From assembly GCA_013396755.1 (NCBI GenBank), contig VWZF01002914.1, forward strand, positions 186,001 through 250,000: a stretch of 64,000 bases of DNA, written 5' to 3'. Shown one piece after another: positions 1-12,473 of the stretch. The position numbers and the translations under genes were made by a program. Source of the stretch: Sclerurus mexicanus (taxonomy: Eukaryota > Chordata > Aves > Passeriformes > Furnariidae). Each line of letters begins with the position of its first letter. Within the stretch, counting starts at the first letter, position 1. The notes below the pieces were generated by a model. That model saw only the letters and a program-made list of their open reading frames with translations. It was not told the origin of the DNA and made no database searches.

Positions 1-3000
1 TTTCAGTAAGCTGAAGACAAGATTATGCCAAGATGATACACAAAGGAAGCATAATACAGGAGGGAAAAAAAAAAGTATCATTAATGTTAAAGAAATTATA
101 TCAGAGAAGCAAGCAGAATACTATAAAATGGAGTTGAAATGGGTTTTTTATGATTATTAAAATAGATACTTATCTTAAAATGCTTAAGCAGATCCAATGA
201 AAATCCAGGGTAATAAAAAAGGAAATTAGACACTTCATAACATATCTAAAGAATGGATTAGACTTGAATTTAAATGATTCATTCATATTTGTTTGTTATG
301 AATGTAAAATAAAACAAGTAGAACATGAACGCAAAGCAGATTTTATTTAGACTGACTAATTGACTCATACAAAGTGAAGCACTAGGTTATAATGATATTG
401 CACGTAGGAATATCTTGACAGAAATTTGGACACTATTTTCCTTGACTAAAAATGCACATTGTTTTCCTACTCACTTTTTCCACATCAGATCAGTAAACTG
501 CCATTTAAAACTACATCAGCACTACACAGACATTTGGAGAGGCTGTTTATGCTTTCATCTTTGAAAAGACGATGACCTACAGTAAGACGAGCTAGAGCAA
601 CATACCCACTGGTGCTGTCTTCCTTATGTGTAGGATAGGTACCCTTTTCAGATTTGTAACAGGGAACTAGAACTCTTTTTTCTCTTAGGAAGCCTTTCCT
701 GATAAGGGTACTTTTCTCATAAATAGTTGGATGTTTTTCTTTCCCTTGTCTTTTGCATACCAGAGAAAAAATGCAGAATTTCTCTGGTCTGAGAAGAGAT
801 AAGTCCTCACCGTTACAGGCTGTGCTGGCAGTGAGCCTAGGGGAGGGAAGCCAGAGGCAATGATAAAGGCTGGGAAGGAAAAGTCAGGAAGCATGGCCAG
901 GTTTTGCTTTGTAAGACTTTTAGTGTTCTTGCCTTCAAATAAACCTTTTTAATTCTTTACACTGTCCTGGCATTTTGAGGGATATCTGTGTATATTTAAC
1001 TTTACATTTATGAAATTATTCCATTTCTTCTATTAAAATATTTTAACTGATAATATGCTAGTGTCATTTCAGAATGATATCTTTCTGATGCTAGTTCATA
1101 ACTACACTATGTATTCAACATAGTTATCAGCAGAATTATTTAACCCCTGTTATCATGAGGCTGAGTTTATTAATAATAATGAAGATGGCAATATGTGATA
1201 TAAACCTGAGCAATACAACAATAGAAGGGCTTTCCTTGACAAAAAACCAGAAGGGAGCAAAAAGGCATGTAAAACATTATCAGCTTTGAATGAAGATTAT
1301 GCTACAGCATTAGGATATAAGGATGAAAGGACGAAGTTTTTAGAACAGACATTATGTCAAGTTTACTGAAAATAAAAAAGGCATTGATTATGAAGGAGAA
1401 AACAAAAAGCTTAATATTGGGGTGTAAAAGAGAAAAGGGATGCATAGTTTTCAGAATCAGATATATTCAGTCACTATAAAAATCTTTCCTTGCATAACAT
1501 TTTCACAAAATCCACTGAAGCTTTCATATTCAGAGACAGTTTAGATTTAGGTTCTATTGCATCCACACTAACATTTCACAGACTGTAAAGAAGATCAAAT
1601 CAAGCAAAATTATATACCTGATCCTGCATTAAAACAGCCTAAGGATGAAATCATGCTTCTCTTCTTTAGCCAATGTCTTAAAAGAAAATTGTTATTTCTC
1701 TGGTAATTCTAATAATTCAGTTCTAGGTAGATCTTGCCAATCGCAGCATCGCTTTCTGCCTCATAAAACATCAGAATAGTATTATGAAGCTAGTAGGATA
1801 GCTGCACTTGGTTCATTTTTTAAAATACATGGATAATGGCTTTCCTATTGAAATTCTGGATTTAGTGTGTATTCCCACCTTTCATTAAAGGCAGTAAGAA
1901 ATCAGGAAAGAGATGGAAGACAAGACCATGATTCAGCACTGACTGTGCTTTTTCTCAATTCTGTTTTCTCTCTTAAGCATAGATTAAACAGGGAATGAAG
2001 AAGAGAGAAAAAAAATCAGGACTTTTGAATTATCTTTTGTTTCTTCATGAAGAAATGATGACAAATTCAAAATGTAATGTGGCTTCAAGGCACCATATTC
2101 AGCAGGGCCAAAATCAACATGAAATTTGTGCTGGTCTGTAAGTAGAAGTAGATATATCCAGTCTTACTTCAGCTTACTTGGTAACAAAGCTCACTTTAGA
2201 TTTTTAGTTCTAAAGTCAAAAGGTCCAGAGAGGCTTTTATTACTACTTTTTGAAAAATTAAAAGTACTGCCCCACAGAATTTAATTTTCATAATTTCTCC
2301 AGGGAGATTTTGACTATGGAATACAAAGGGATGAAGGAGATACCCCAGAGTGCTGTTAGCCTGGGCAAGAGCTCTGTTCCTGTGCCAAAGGGTTTATTTT
2401 CAAGCAATAAGATTTTTCTCAGAGGCCCTAAACACTCTAGTCTCCAAAGGTATTCAGTGCCAGAACCTTTCATAAAGGTTTCTCATGTGAGGCATTTGCT
2501 GTAAGAGCTGTCATAAAAATCATCCGAGAAATAACACAGTGGGCAGTAGAAGAGCTAGAGGACACCCTGAGACCCCCTTTTAAATGCTGATCTTTCTTAA
2601 AAGCCCATCAGTAGTATAATTGCATGGAGCTTTTCTCAATGGTATTTGACAAGTGATTTTCTGAGGTCTAGACACTGACCTACAACAAAACACTTCATAA
2701 TGCTTAATTCAAACAGAGAGTGTGGTCTAGTTATGTGACATGGAACCTGTAACTGTTTTTTCTCATGTTTATGATGGTGTTATCTCACCTTCAAATCAAT
2801 TTCTGCCTTTATATTCAGTCTTTTTCTTAGGGCTTTGTGACTGGGAAAGACAAAATGAATTCACACTCAAACTTTTAAATTTTATCAATGGAAATTGAAA
2901 ACACTTTTGTTGTTTGTGAAGAGGGCATTAGTTATATTGACCTTTTATGGTGAAAATAAGAAAATAGTAATAACCTGGTATCATTTCCTCCTATGTTCAG

Positions 3001-5147
3001 GTTACCCTTTACTTCTTAATCTAAATTCTCTCTTTACTGTAATACCCTTTACCAAAATAAAATGTTTTTAAAGTGTTTCATCGTCTTCTTTCATGTCCTC
3101 ACTCATAATTTTTCTAACATCTTGCTTAACAGTGATGTTTTCTCAAGTTTTTGTATTTGCTCTCGTGTTTTGATTTTACCCTTGTAAAAAGTAGTAAACC
3201 AAAATATTCAGGTCAAGAAGTTTCTCTAACTGTATATTTTGTGACATATCAACATGAAGCTGTGATAGTGCAATAGGTATTGCCTATAAACTAGACACTC
3301 AAACATGTTTTTTTTTCATACTATTTCCACCAATATCCAATTTGTGCATGAGGAACAATACTGAAAATTCCATAGCCATGGTAATGATTAGTGGTGTCAA
3401 TTTTTAATGACCAGGTTTCTCTGGCAAGCATCTGTAATAATATAAACTTCTTGACAGCATAGAAAACAATAGATTCCTTAAAGCTTTGAACCATTTTTCA
3501 ACCTTAAAATAAATTTTACTTTCTCCCACAGAAAGTGATCCTTTGAGATATCTTGGCATGTAACCAAATCTGGCTCATACATATATGAAATAGGCTGTAC
3601 CGTGATACACCTTTGATAACAGTGATAAAATTGATGGAATTCCTCTCATTCACATTAGACATGTACATCTGCTAAACAGTGGAGACCAAAAAGCTTCTTA
3701 GGGAGACATTTCTCAGACGTAACTTAAATATTTACTGTGGAATGATAGAGTACATTCCCTGGACTCTAAAGGGTATCTGGGCAACTATCTCTGATGTATG
3801 ATAAAGACATCAGATTAATCTTTTCATTTAATACAAAGAGTCTCTTAGGAATCTGCATCCAATTTTTTTCTCTTTTTTTTTTATGTCAATGCACTAGTAA
3901 AGCTATCTAAATTTAGCATCAATCGTGTATGTAGTTTAAAGTTTACTGATGATTACAAATAGAGGGCTTCTGCTACTTCACGCGGTTCTCATTATGTAGC
4001 CATCAACAGTCATTCCCAACAGAAGGCAAAAGAACATACATTATATCATTAAAAAGAGCTTCAAGTTTTGGATTATTTTTTCTTTTACTTTACATCAGAA
4101 GGCCCAACAACCATTTACTCAGCTGACGGTGTTGGCTTGGGTTTCTGTGGGTTCTTTTTCAGTCTGTATTGAATCCAGTTTTTTTCAAAACTATAGAATC
4201 ATTTTATTTCAAAGCATTGTATGTCCAGTAATTAATATTGTATACAAAGAATTAAAACCATTTTTAAATATTTTTAAATTATATATACATTTAAATTTGA
4301 AACTTCTCCTAATTGTACAGGTCAAACCTACCTCAGCCATCTGGCACTTCATCTGTTTGTTTCTCATATCACCCAGTAAACTATCCCTTTTTAAGACAAA
4401 ATGTTTGCCAGTGACTTTTTACATTTTTCAGCTAATTTCTTTCCCATCTCAGCTGTAAACATTAGCAAGTAAATTATGTCATCACAAAGTTTGTTTGGAA
4501 TAAAACTCCAGATCTTACCTGCCAACTTTATATGTGTGAGCAAAATTGGTATGGAGAGAGGAGCTGTGACTCATTCATTTCCCTTCCTGATAGGATCTTG
4601 GCTTTATTTTTCAGTTTCTATAGCAAAGTAATGAAAAAGCCACCTTTGCCTGCCACTAAATGGAATAAAATGTATTTTTTTTTAATTTGCCATTAGCTAT
4701 TTCAATTGGATTTTCTAACATCTTAAGAAAGATCCTTGCAGAGGGCCTAAAAACCTGTAGATTGATAATATGTATAAGCTAAGTGTGGAATATGCATATA
4801 TTTATGAGTTACCACTGTTGACACACTCTGTGTTATCCACAAAACACACAGAACTGTAGGCAAGCCACATTAACAGCAGGCATCTAGATCCACGTCCTTG
4901 TCATTTCCACTCTAGATTCACACTCTTTCTGAAACAGAACTTGGATATTTATCTACGATTATGCAATACCATAACTTGGTACATCCAGAGTTTTAGACTG
5001 GAGTGCTGAATTTCAAGGCAAGGAACTACATCTATTAAATGCCTCTGTAGAAACATTTTGCACCATACACATTAGTGCTAAATTCATAGCAGAATTCAGA
5101 CACATCTAAGTGTCATTTCTCATTGAAATATTCCTTCAGCTGCCTCC

Positions 5148-5165
5148 TTGCACCTCATGGTGCAA
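5148..5165. repeat. Short perfect inverted repeat
   Basis: TTGCACC and GGTGCAA form 7-bp perfect arms around a TCAT loop. No oligo-T follows, and no gene is adjacent. It is probably incidental. Confidence 0.4.
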
Positions 5166-5607
5166 GTACAGACTTGAAATTTCTGTGTATATGCATATAT
5201 TTTACTTCTACCACCTACTTTCCCAGATTCTAACTATTCAAGGTGTAGAAACCTCTTGAGCTAAAAGGAATTTCTTTGCATTTCATAACTGTCAATGGAT
5301 TTTCCTTCCAAGAACTTCTCCAAATGTAGCAATAATACAGCAAAAATTGAAGATATTGGTTATTTGTTCCTTTGGTTACTTTGTGTATAGCAATATTTAT
5401 TTTAGAAATAGTTCTACACACTAGCTTTGTACTAGGAGTCAAGGATATCAGAAATATTCTTATTAGAAAGAGTAAAGAGTGGTGTCACAATCTTTTCTTT
5501 GGACTAATTTCATCATAAAGTGACTTTAAACAGTCAAGCTGAAAATACATTATTAAATATGGCAGATGAAATTAAAAAATTCAACTGACAGGTGCACAAA
5601 TCCTCAT

Positions 5608-5642
5608 TTAGAATAGATATTCAGCGTTAGAATAGATATTCA
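5608..5642. repeat. Two-copy direct repeat, 19-bp period
   Basis: TTAGAATAGATATTCA occurs at 5608-5623 and again at 5627-5642, separated by GCG. This is a small local tandem duplication of the replication-slippage kind. Confidence 0.85.
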
Positions 5643-5794
5643 TGTTTTGCAGATTTTATTAAAATAAACATAAAAATATGTTTCCTACCTAGGACTTTGC
5701 ATTCTGATAAAGTGTAGGGACCTCTACAGATTTCTTTACTGAGGTTTTAATGTTTCTGTGTAGTTCGAGATAAAAAAAAAAATTACTGATTGCA

Positions 5795-7033
5795 GGAAAA
5801 TTAGGACAGTGATCACACTGAAAAAGGCAACTAATCTGAGGCTCAGTATGACTGGCCAAGCTTCCTACTCTCCTGCTTCAGTTTCCTCCAGAAGGCAATA
5901 TAGAGCAGAAGTTTATGTGTGGTGTTCCAAACTACCCTGCAGAGGAGCCAATTTCTGAAATTGGAAAACTCAGAAAAGAACATCATAACAGTTGGAAAAC
6001 AACATCATAACATAGGCACCTTAATTAGATGCCTTATTTTAGGAAGCCTCATACAAATGAATGCATTGCCTTGAAAGGGTTTTAAAAACAGGTCATCTAT
6101 TGAAGGAGGATAAAAAGGGATCACAAGTTTTATGGGATCAATTTAACAACTTTACATTCAAAAACAAGAAGCATAGTGGGATACTGACAGAGATGAAAGA
6201 GTAAGCAGGTAGTCTTCTTTGTTCTAGAAGATATGTTTATGTACACCCATGTCTACATATGGGGAGAGGAACAGAATATAAATACAGAAGGATTACTTGT
6301 AGCAGGAAGAAAGTAAGCTAAATATCTCCACAGCAAGCTGCCACTGAAAAGGACAAGGATTACCAGAATGTAGTTTTTAATTGCATTTGACAGACTTTTG
6401 AGAATGGGAAGCATCAGCACTATAGTTGTCACCATGTTCAGGGACCATAGCCATGAAAGCACAATCTCTGAAATGCATTAGCATTTTTTGAGGCTCTCTA
6501 GTGTTGTGACTTTAGTTAGAACTGAACATCTCTTGTGATTCTAAGGAATATCATACACTCTGCTACATAATCATGAAAGGGCACCTGGAATGAAAGACCA
6601 GGATGTGCTTTACTATTTGTATAATAAGGAAGCTGTTGTTTTTATCAAGTATTACAGTACTGCAAATTCACTTATCTCAGCATAATGAAGGACTGGGAAT
6701 GCAATCACAAAAAGCACTCCTCTAAGAAATCCCTGTTAAAAGGCCAACCTCAGTTGTGAGCATGGCTTCTGGTTTTGCCTAGCGTACCTCTAGTTTGGTA
6801 CTGAATTTGTATGCATATCTTAAGATGATTGTCTATTTTATTTTATGAAGCTGTAAATAGAGAACAACATAATGAATTATATGATAGCTCTGGAGAGAAA
6901 ATATTTTTTTCTTATTGTTCTGGTCAGGACACTTTCAAGATCTGTTACCTGGGTATAATGTTAGAAAGGGAGAAAACATACTTCCAAGTATTCAGCCAGA
7001 GAAGCATTCTCAAAGAAAAGACTAGATAGTTTG
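5795..7033 (+). repeat. Exact 1,239-bp direct duplication, copy 1
   Basis: This segment is repeated in direct orientation at 11235-12473, offset 5,440 bp, with no mismatch found on line-by-line comparison. Its left edge is continuous with unique sequence and its right edge is a single N at 7034. It contains no gene. Two small open frames (minus 6253-6462, plus 6829-7029) recur identically in copy 2 and have no recognisable homology. The perfect identity and N-delimited edges suggest either overlapping contig ends that were not merged or a very recent duplication. The sequence alone cannot decide. Confidence 0.97.
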
Positions 7034-7034
7034 N
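7034..7034. other. Single-N assembly gap
   Basis: One ambiguous base lies exactly at the right end of duplication copy 1. Lone Ns are often used by assemblers for gaps estimated at zero or negative length, so the join here is not supported by continuous sequence. Confidence 0.9.
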
Positions 7035-7054
7035 ATGTGAAAAATTCAAGAAAT

Positions 7055-7140
7055 ATTTATATATATAATATATATATGATTTTATATATAATATATATTT
7101 TATATATTATATATAATTATAAAATATATTTTAATTAAAT
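7055..7140. repeat. AT-rich simple sequence (TA/TATAA-rich)
   Basis: About 85 bp consists almost entirely of A and T in alternating TATATA and TATAAT patterns with self-complementary stretches. It sits just right of the N at 7034 and is a plausible cause of an assembly break. Confidence 0.9.
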
Positions 7141-8760
7141 TTTCCTTTTTTATTTTATTTTATATCCACAAAAAAATGCAAGTAATACAGGGAACTTATT
7201 TTCTCTAGTTCAACATATATTCTTTATGTTATCCTTTATATCTCCTCTGTCCCATCCTAAAAAGGGTCCACTGAGTTCAATAGTGCAGCAGTGAAACAGC
7301 ATGTGATTATCCTTGTAAAAGTTCTGTGCTCATTCTGAAGCAGTGAAAAGAACCATTATTATTGTTCATAATGCTGAGAAAATGGTATTTCAAAGTAAAA
7401 AGAAAATTACTTTATTAATATAGAATGACTCATTTCCCAGTGCTGGTTATTCCTGTTCCTTTGCTATCGCCCATAGTTTGTCTTTATTCACTTTCACTAC
7501 AGAAATTTTATCACTCTCATCCTACTCTAATTCTCCTTCTTAATGTTTATCTTCAGAAGATTGTACTCAGACTTCACTATATTTTAAGACCCAAATAAGA
7601 AACATTTAACACAGAACAGAGAGAAAGATTATTTGGCAAACAAAGCACACACACACATGTTTCTTGTTTTCATTTACTTTTCTTTTAAACACTATCTCAT
7701 TTTTCAAAGGTTTAATCCAGTAAATTGCTGGAAATTTTGTCTCTAATCCAGCCAAAAATATAAAGCACATGCTTAACTAGAAACTTATAAATTTTTTTTT
7801 TTTGAAGTCAGTAACCCTAGGGAATTTAAAATTGAAAAAATCTTAAATATTTTCTTGAACAAGCAAGATTTCAGTACTGATTTCTAGAAGAGAGAAGAAA
7901 AAAGTACCTCCTACATACCTGTGAACGAACTTGGTTGTGTGTTTATCCCTTAATCCAAGGTAGAGGCATCATTTCATTTAATAGCTTTGCAGGGATTTCT
8001 TTCACATGGAAGGAAAGAAGGAGTTTTACACAGTTCTGTGCAGTGTTTTGTAATTTGCACCCACAGTATTTGGAGTTGTGCTCTTTAATGTCACAAACTA
8101 AGAAGAGTTTGTCTATGTCAATGTTCACTTGAAAACAAACTCTTAAGGAACAACCAGAGGTTGGGGGGACTGTATGTGCTCTTCTGTAATAATATGGCAA
8201 ATGATCCAACCAGGCTCAGAGACAAGCTTTCAGCTGAAGCAGAACAAATACCATAAGAAATTTTCAGTCTTAAAAATTATGTAGAATGTTGGTGAGTGAG
8301 CTAAATAAACAGCAGGTGAACTAAAGATAATGATGAATATTAAAAGGGAGAAGTGAATCCCTCATTTCTTTTCTGAAGTATAAAAGATTGCTTTGCACAG
8401 AAAAACACTTTGGAAGTAAGCTGCATTCCAGCAGTGAGTGACATGATCTTCCTCCTTATACTGCAAAGTCTTTTTGAAACTTTCAATTTTTTTTTTGTGT
8501 CAGGACTGCTTTACAAATTACTGTGAGCTTTAAAGGCAAAAAAGAATTTAACATAAGACTACGTTATGATCAAATCTTTAAACTTTTGAGATACATTATT
8601 GTACATTATGGACAAGCTAAAAACAAAGACACCAAAGAAAAATAATTAGCACATTTTGCTGCTCATATTTTGCTGAGTGTTCTTCACTTTCCTTGTTGTG
8701 ATACTCTTTTTATATGAAATGCCAAGAGACAGAAGGCCTTGTGTTTAGGAAGGGAGAGAC

Positions 8761-8806
8761 TGACATCTCAGTTTCACAGGAGACATTGACATCTCAGTGT
8801 CACAGG
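8761..8806. repeat. Two-copy tandem repeat, 26-bp period
   Basis: The 20-mer TGACATCTCAGTTTCACAGG at 8761-8780 recurs with one substitution at 8787-8806. Confidence 0.85.
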
Positions 8807-9234
8807 TATACAAAAAAATAGTTACAGACATATCAGTAGAGTAATGAAAAGTTATATGAATATAGTTAAATAAGAATTAAAAGATCTCTAAATTCCAGAT
8901 ATGGCAAGATAGTTGCATAGTCAGTGTAATCCTAAGTGATGTTCTGCATTTATATACCTGCCTGTATAATAAACTGAGATATTAGAAGACACTGGAGTTT
9001 TATTTAGCCTGTATAAAACTTGTTTCTGAACACATCTGTTTGGTGATGATGTAAGAGTGGGCAATGAAGAATTGCAAGTAGTGAATTTCAGTGTTGCCAC
9101 GTTTCTGTTTACATAATGAGAAGCTAAATTCATAATAACATTAAAAGCAAGTGTTAATAATAGTGTGATATGCTAGCAATAATTTCTAGCTGACTGTCTT
9201 GCAGTAACCAAATATTTTAATGAATTCTAGATCA

Positions 9235-9400
9235 GGAGGTCATGAAATACCTAGGACACAGAGTTAACCCTGGAGTTGCTGACTTGGTGCAGGCACAGCC
9301 AGCAGAGCTGGCGGCTGATCCCACGCTCAGGAGGGGCCCATACGGGAGCTTGAGTGACCAGGAGTGTGGTAAACTCCTGTTGCAATCAAGACTAATATAA
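9235..9400. other. GC-richer patch of unknown origin
   Basis: This interval has several CpG and GGGCCC-type motifs, unlike the surrounding AT-rich DNA. It may be a fragment of an unrecognised interspersed repeat. A 78-codon minus-strand open frame crosses it but has no recognisable domain. Confidence 0.3.
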
Positions 9401-11233
9401 ATTGTGAAGTAGACAGGAATATCTTGGTCTTTGGTACTTGGAAAGATGAGCCTTAACATGGTAAGCATAAGTAAAATGATATAAACAATGGAGACCGCTG
9501 CATCTGAAGAGATGATACTACATGTGCAGTTTGATAACTAGAGTGATGGCAGGTTTGGAGTGCAGGGAAAGTTAAATTTGGAAAGCAGAGTTCACAGACA
9601 GATTATTAAAGAACTCTAGTGTAGAATAAGAGAGACCAGAAAATGTTGGGACAATTAAGGAAATCTTGTAAATAGTCATAATGTAGATATGAAGAAATTT
9701 AATTTTCCTGGATATTGATCAGAATACAAATTTCAAAACAGACAAAAGAAAAGGTCCAGGTATTGCCTGATAATTTACATAGCAAGCCCCAAGATCATAG
9801 GTTGTTTAGAATTATATCTCAAGAAATAAAACATATCCTGGTAGTCTGACTGTACTAAAACCCAGAAATATTGGCCTTTGATCCTACATCAGAGAAGGGC
9901 ATGAGGTTATTTCATTTCCTTTCTATGCCTTTATTTATGTTTCCACCTCTGAATTGTGGGCAGCTGTTGAACACATTTCAGGACATAAGAAATAAACAAA
10001 GGAATAAAACATGCAAAATATGAAAGGAATGTTGAATATTCTGAACAAAGCTGCTTGTTCATTTCCTCCTCATAAAGATATCTTTCTTTAGTCCTAGATT
10101 AGTGTGTTCACAGCTTGTGTAAAAACCCAGATAGAAGTAGGCTGTTGTGTCTGTGTGCACTGTTACCCTTTATCCAGTACATATTCTTAGACCGGAAATT
10201 ATTAATTTCCTATTATTTTTATACAGGCTGGTTACAGTTGTTCTCAAGCTTTCAGACCAGGCTCTGCTCTTTTTATCTGTAAGAGTTCAAATGGGTCTCT
10301 TCCTCTGCCTTCACTTTGGCTAAGCAAGTAAACCCTGTTTCTTCTGAAGGAGAGGGCATAAACTTGTCTTTGAGGAGAAATAGCAGTTGCATTTCATGAG
10401 TCAGTGACCACCACAGGTAAACATAGATCCAGACCAAGCCTTTGATCTTAATTTGTTCTTATCTTTCCTTCTTCATTAGAGCAGAATGAATGAGTTAGCT
10501 GGAACAAATGTGAGGCATGGAACAGGGACCGTGGAGACTGAGAGAAGAAAGGCTACCTTTTGGAATTTCTCCCTTTTCCTACTGAAGAACTTTGTTGTTT
10601 TGTGTGTAGGGAGTTATTTGCAACTTGAGAATAAATAAAAGAACTACCACAGTGCTATGCTCACCTGCAAAACAAAAGATGGAGTGATACTCATTGAGCG
10701 TTACTTTACCTCAAAGTCCCATCTCCCTAAGTTCCTTCTACATTCAGTAGAGAAAAAGAAAATTCTCTAAGGGACAACTTGGAGTGGGGCCACCTGCAAC
10801 TGTTGCTCTGAGCAGTCTTATGCCATTAATAGTCTTCCTAAACAAAAGGTTTGAGTGAATATTCCACAGTGATGATAACCATAAGGTTTAAATGTACTTC
10901 TCTGGCATATCTACACAAGGTTACTTCCATTTACTGCAGAATATTCAGTTATGGAGCTTAACACAACAATGAACTTAGCATATCACCAGGGACTTGCATA
11001 AACCTACTTCAGCATGAACTAATCCCACAGTTTTTATCCTAGGCTTAAATAATACTGTAATAGCTTTAACCCAGAGTACTCTGACTCAGCAAAAAGAGAG
11101 GGGTGATGTTTTTATTCTTTGTTTCAAATTAAATGTATGAATGAGAGATATGAATAGACATAATTAACTTACCTATTCTTTCTCTTCCACTGTGTGCAAA
11201 AATTCAACTCTTATCCTCTTTTTTTTTTTTTTG

Positions 11234-11234
11234 N
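11234..11234. other. Single-N assembly gap
   Basis: The lone N follows a T-run and falls exactly one base before duplication copy 2 starts. Together with the N at 7034 it isolates the intervening 4,199 bp. Confidence 0.9.
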
Positions 11235-12473
11235 GGAAAATTAGGACAGTGATCACACTGAAAAAGGCAACTAATCTGAGGCTCAGTATGACTGGCCAAG
11301 CTTCCTACTCTCCTGCTTCAGTTTCCTCCAGAAGGCAATATAGAGCAGAAGTTTATGTGTGGTGTTCCAAACTACCCTGCAGAGGAGCCAATTTCTGAAA
11401 TTGGAAAACTCAGAAAAGAACATCATAACAGTTGGAAAACAACATCATAACATAGGCACCTTAATTAGATGCCTTATTTTAGGAAGCCTCATACAAATGA
11501 ATGCATTGCCTTGAAAGGGTTTTAAAAACAGGTCATCTATTGAAGGAGGATAAAAAGGGATCACAAGTTTTATGGGATCAATTTAACAACTTTACATTCA
11601 AAAACAAGAAGCATAGTGGGATACTGACAGAGATGAAAGAGTAAGCAGGTAGTCTTCTTTGTTCTAGAAGATATGTTTATGTACACCCATGTCTACATAT
11701 GGGGAGAGGAACAGAATATAAATACAGAAGGATTACTTGTAGCAGGAAGAAAGTAAGCTAAATATCTCCACAGCAAGCTGCCACTGAAAAGGACAAGGAT
11801 TACCAGAATGTAGTTTTTAATTGCATTTGACAGACTTTTGAGAATGGGAAGCATCAGCACTATAGTTGTCACCATGTTCAGGGACCATAGCCATGAAAGC
11901 ACAATCTCTGAAATGCATTAGCATTTTTTGAGGCTCTCTAGTGTTGTGACTTTAGTTAGAACTGAACATCTCTTGTGATTCTAAGGAATATCATACACTC
12001 TGCTACATAATCATGAAAGGGCACCTGGAATGAAAGACCAGGATGTGCTTTACTATTTGTATAATAAGGAAGCTGTTGTTTTTATCAAGTATTACAGTAC
12101 TGCAAATTCACTTATCTCAGCATAATGAAGGACTGGGAATGCAATCACAAAAAGCACTCCTCTAAGAAATCCCTGTTAAAAGGCCAACCTCAGTTGTGAG
12201 CATGGCTTCTGGTTTTGCCTAGCGTACCTCTAGTTTGGTACTGAATTTGTATGCATATCTTAAGATGATTGTCTATTTTATTTTATGAAGCTGTAAATAG
12301 AGAACAACATAATGAATTATATGATAGCTCTGGAGAGAAAATATTTTTTTCTTATTGTTCTGGTCAGGACACTTTCAAGATCTGTTACCTGGGTATAATG
12401 TTAGAAAGGGAGAAAACATACTTCCAAGTATTCAGCCAGAGAAGCATTCTCAAAGAAAAGACTAGATAGTTTG
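11235..12473 (+). repeat. Exact 1,239-bp direct duplication, copy 2
   Basis: It appears identical to 5795-7033. Its left edge abuts the N at 11234 and its right edge runs on without a gap into unique sequence from 12474. Copy 1 is seamless on the left and copy 2 on the right, so the two form a perfect dovetail: removing one copy plus the enclosed segment leaves an uninterrupted sequence. Confidence 0.97.

Larger units (their letters stand above)
1..5794. other. Unique AT-rich noncoding DNA
   Basis: No coding region, RNA gene or clear transposon is seen here. The longest open frame (109 codons, plus strand, 4129-4458) is AT-rich, shows no recognisable domain and has no promoter or splice context, so I treat it as chance. 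There are short poly-T tracts around 3866-3882 and 4674-4683. The block runs straight into the first copy of the duplicated segment with no change in character, which supports it being the genuine left flank of that segment. Confidence 0.7.
7035..11233. other. N-delimited 4.2-kb segment between the two duplicate copies
   Basis: The segment lies between Ns at 7034 and 11234. It starts near AT-rich simple sequence (about 7055-7140) and ends in a T-run (about 11219-11232), as expected for a contig broken at low complexity. Inside are AT-rich noncoding DNA, a small minisatellite (8761-8806) and a more GC-rich patch (9235-9400). No gene is recognised; small open frames around 7935-8209 and 9232-9468 have no recognisable domains. 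Its placement is doubtful because the flanking sequences overlap each other perfectly without it. Confidence 0.75.

Noticed and set aside
6253..7029. Two open frames that recur exactly at 11693-11902 and 12269-12469
   Set aside because: Their duplication follows from the 1,239-bp repeat, not from selection on a gene family.
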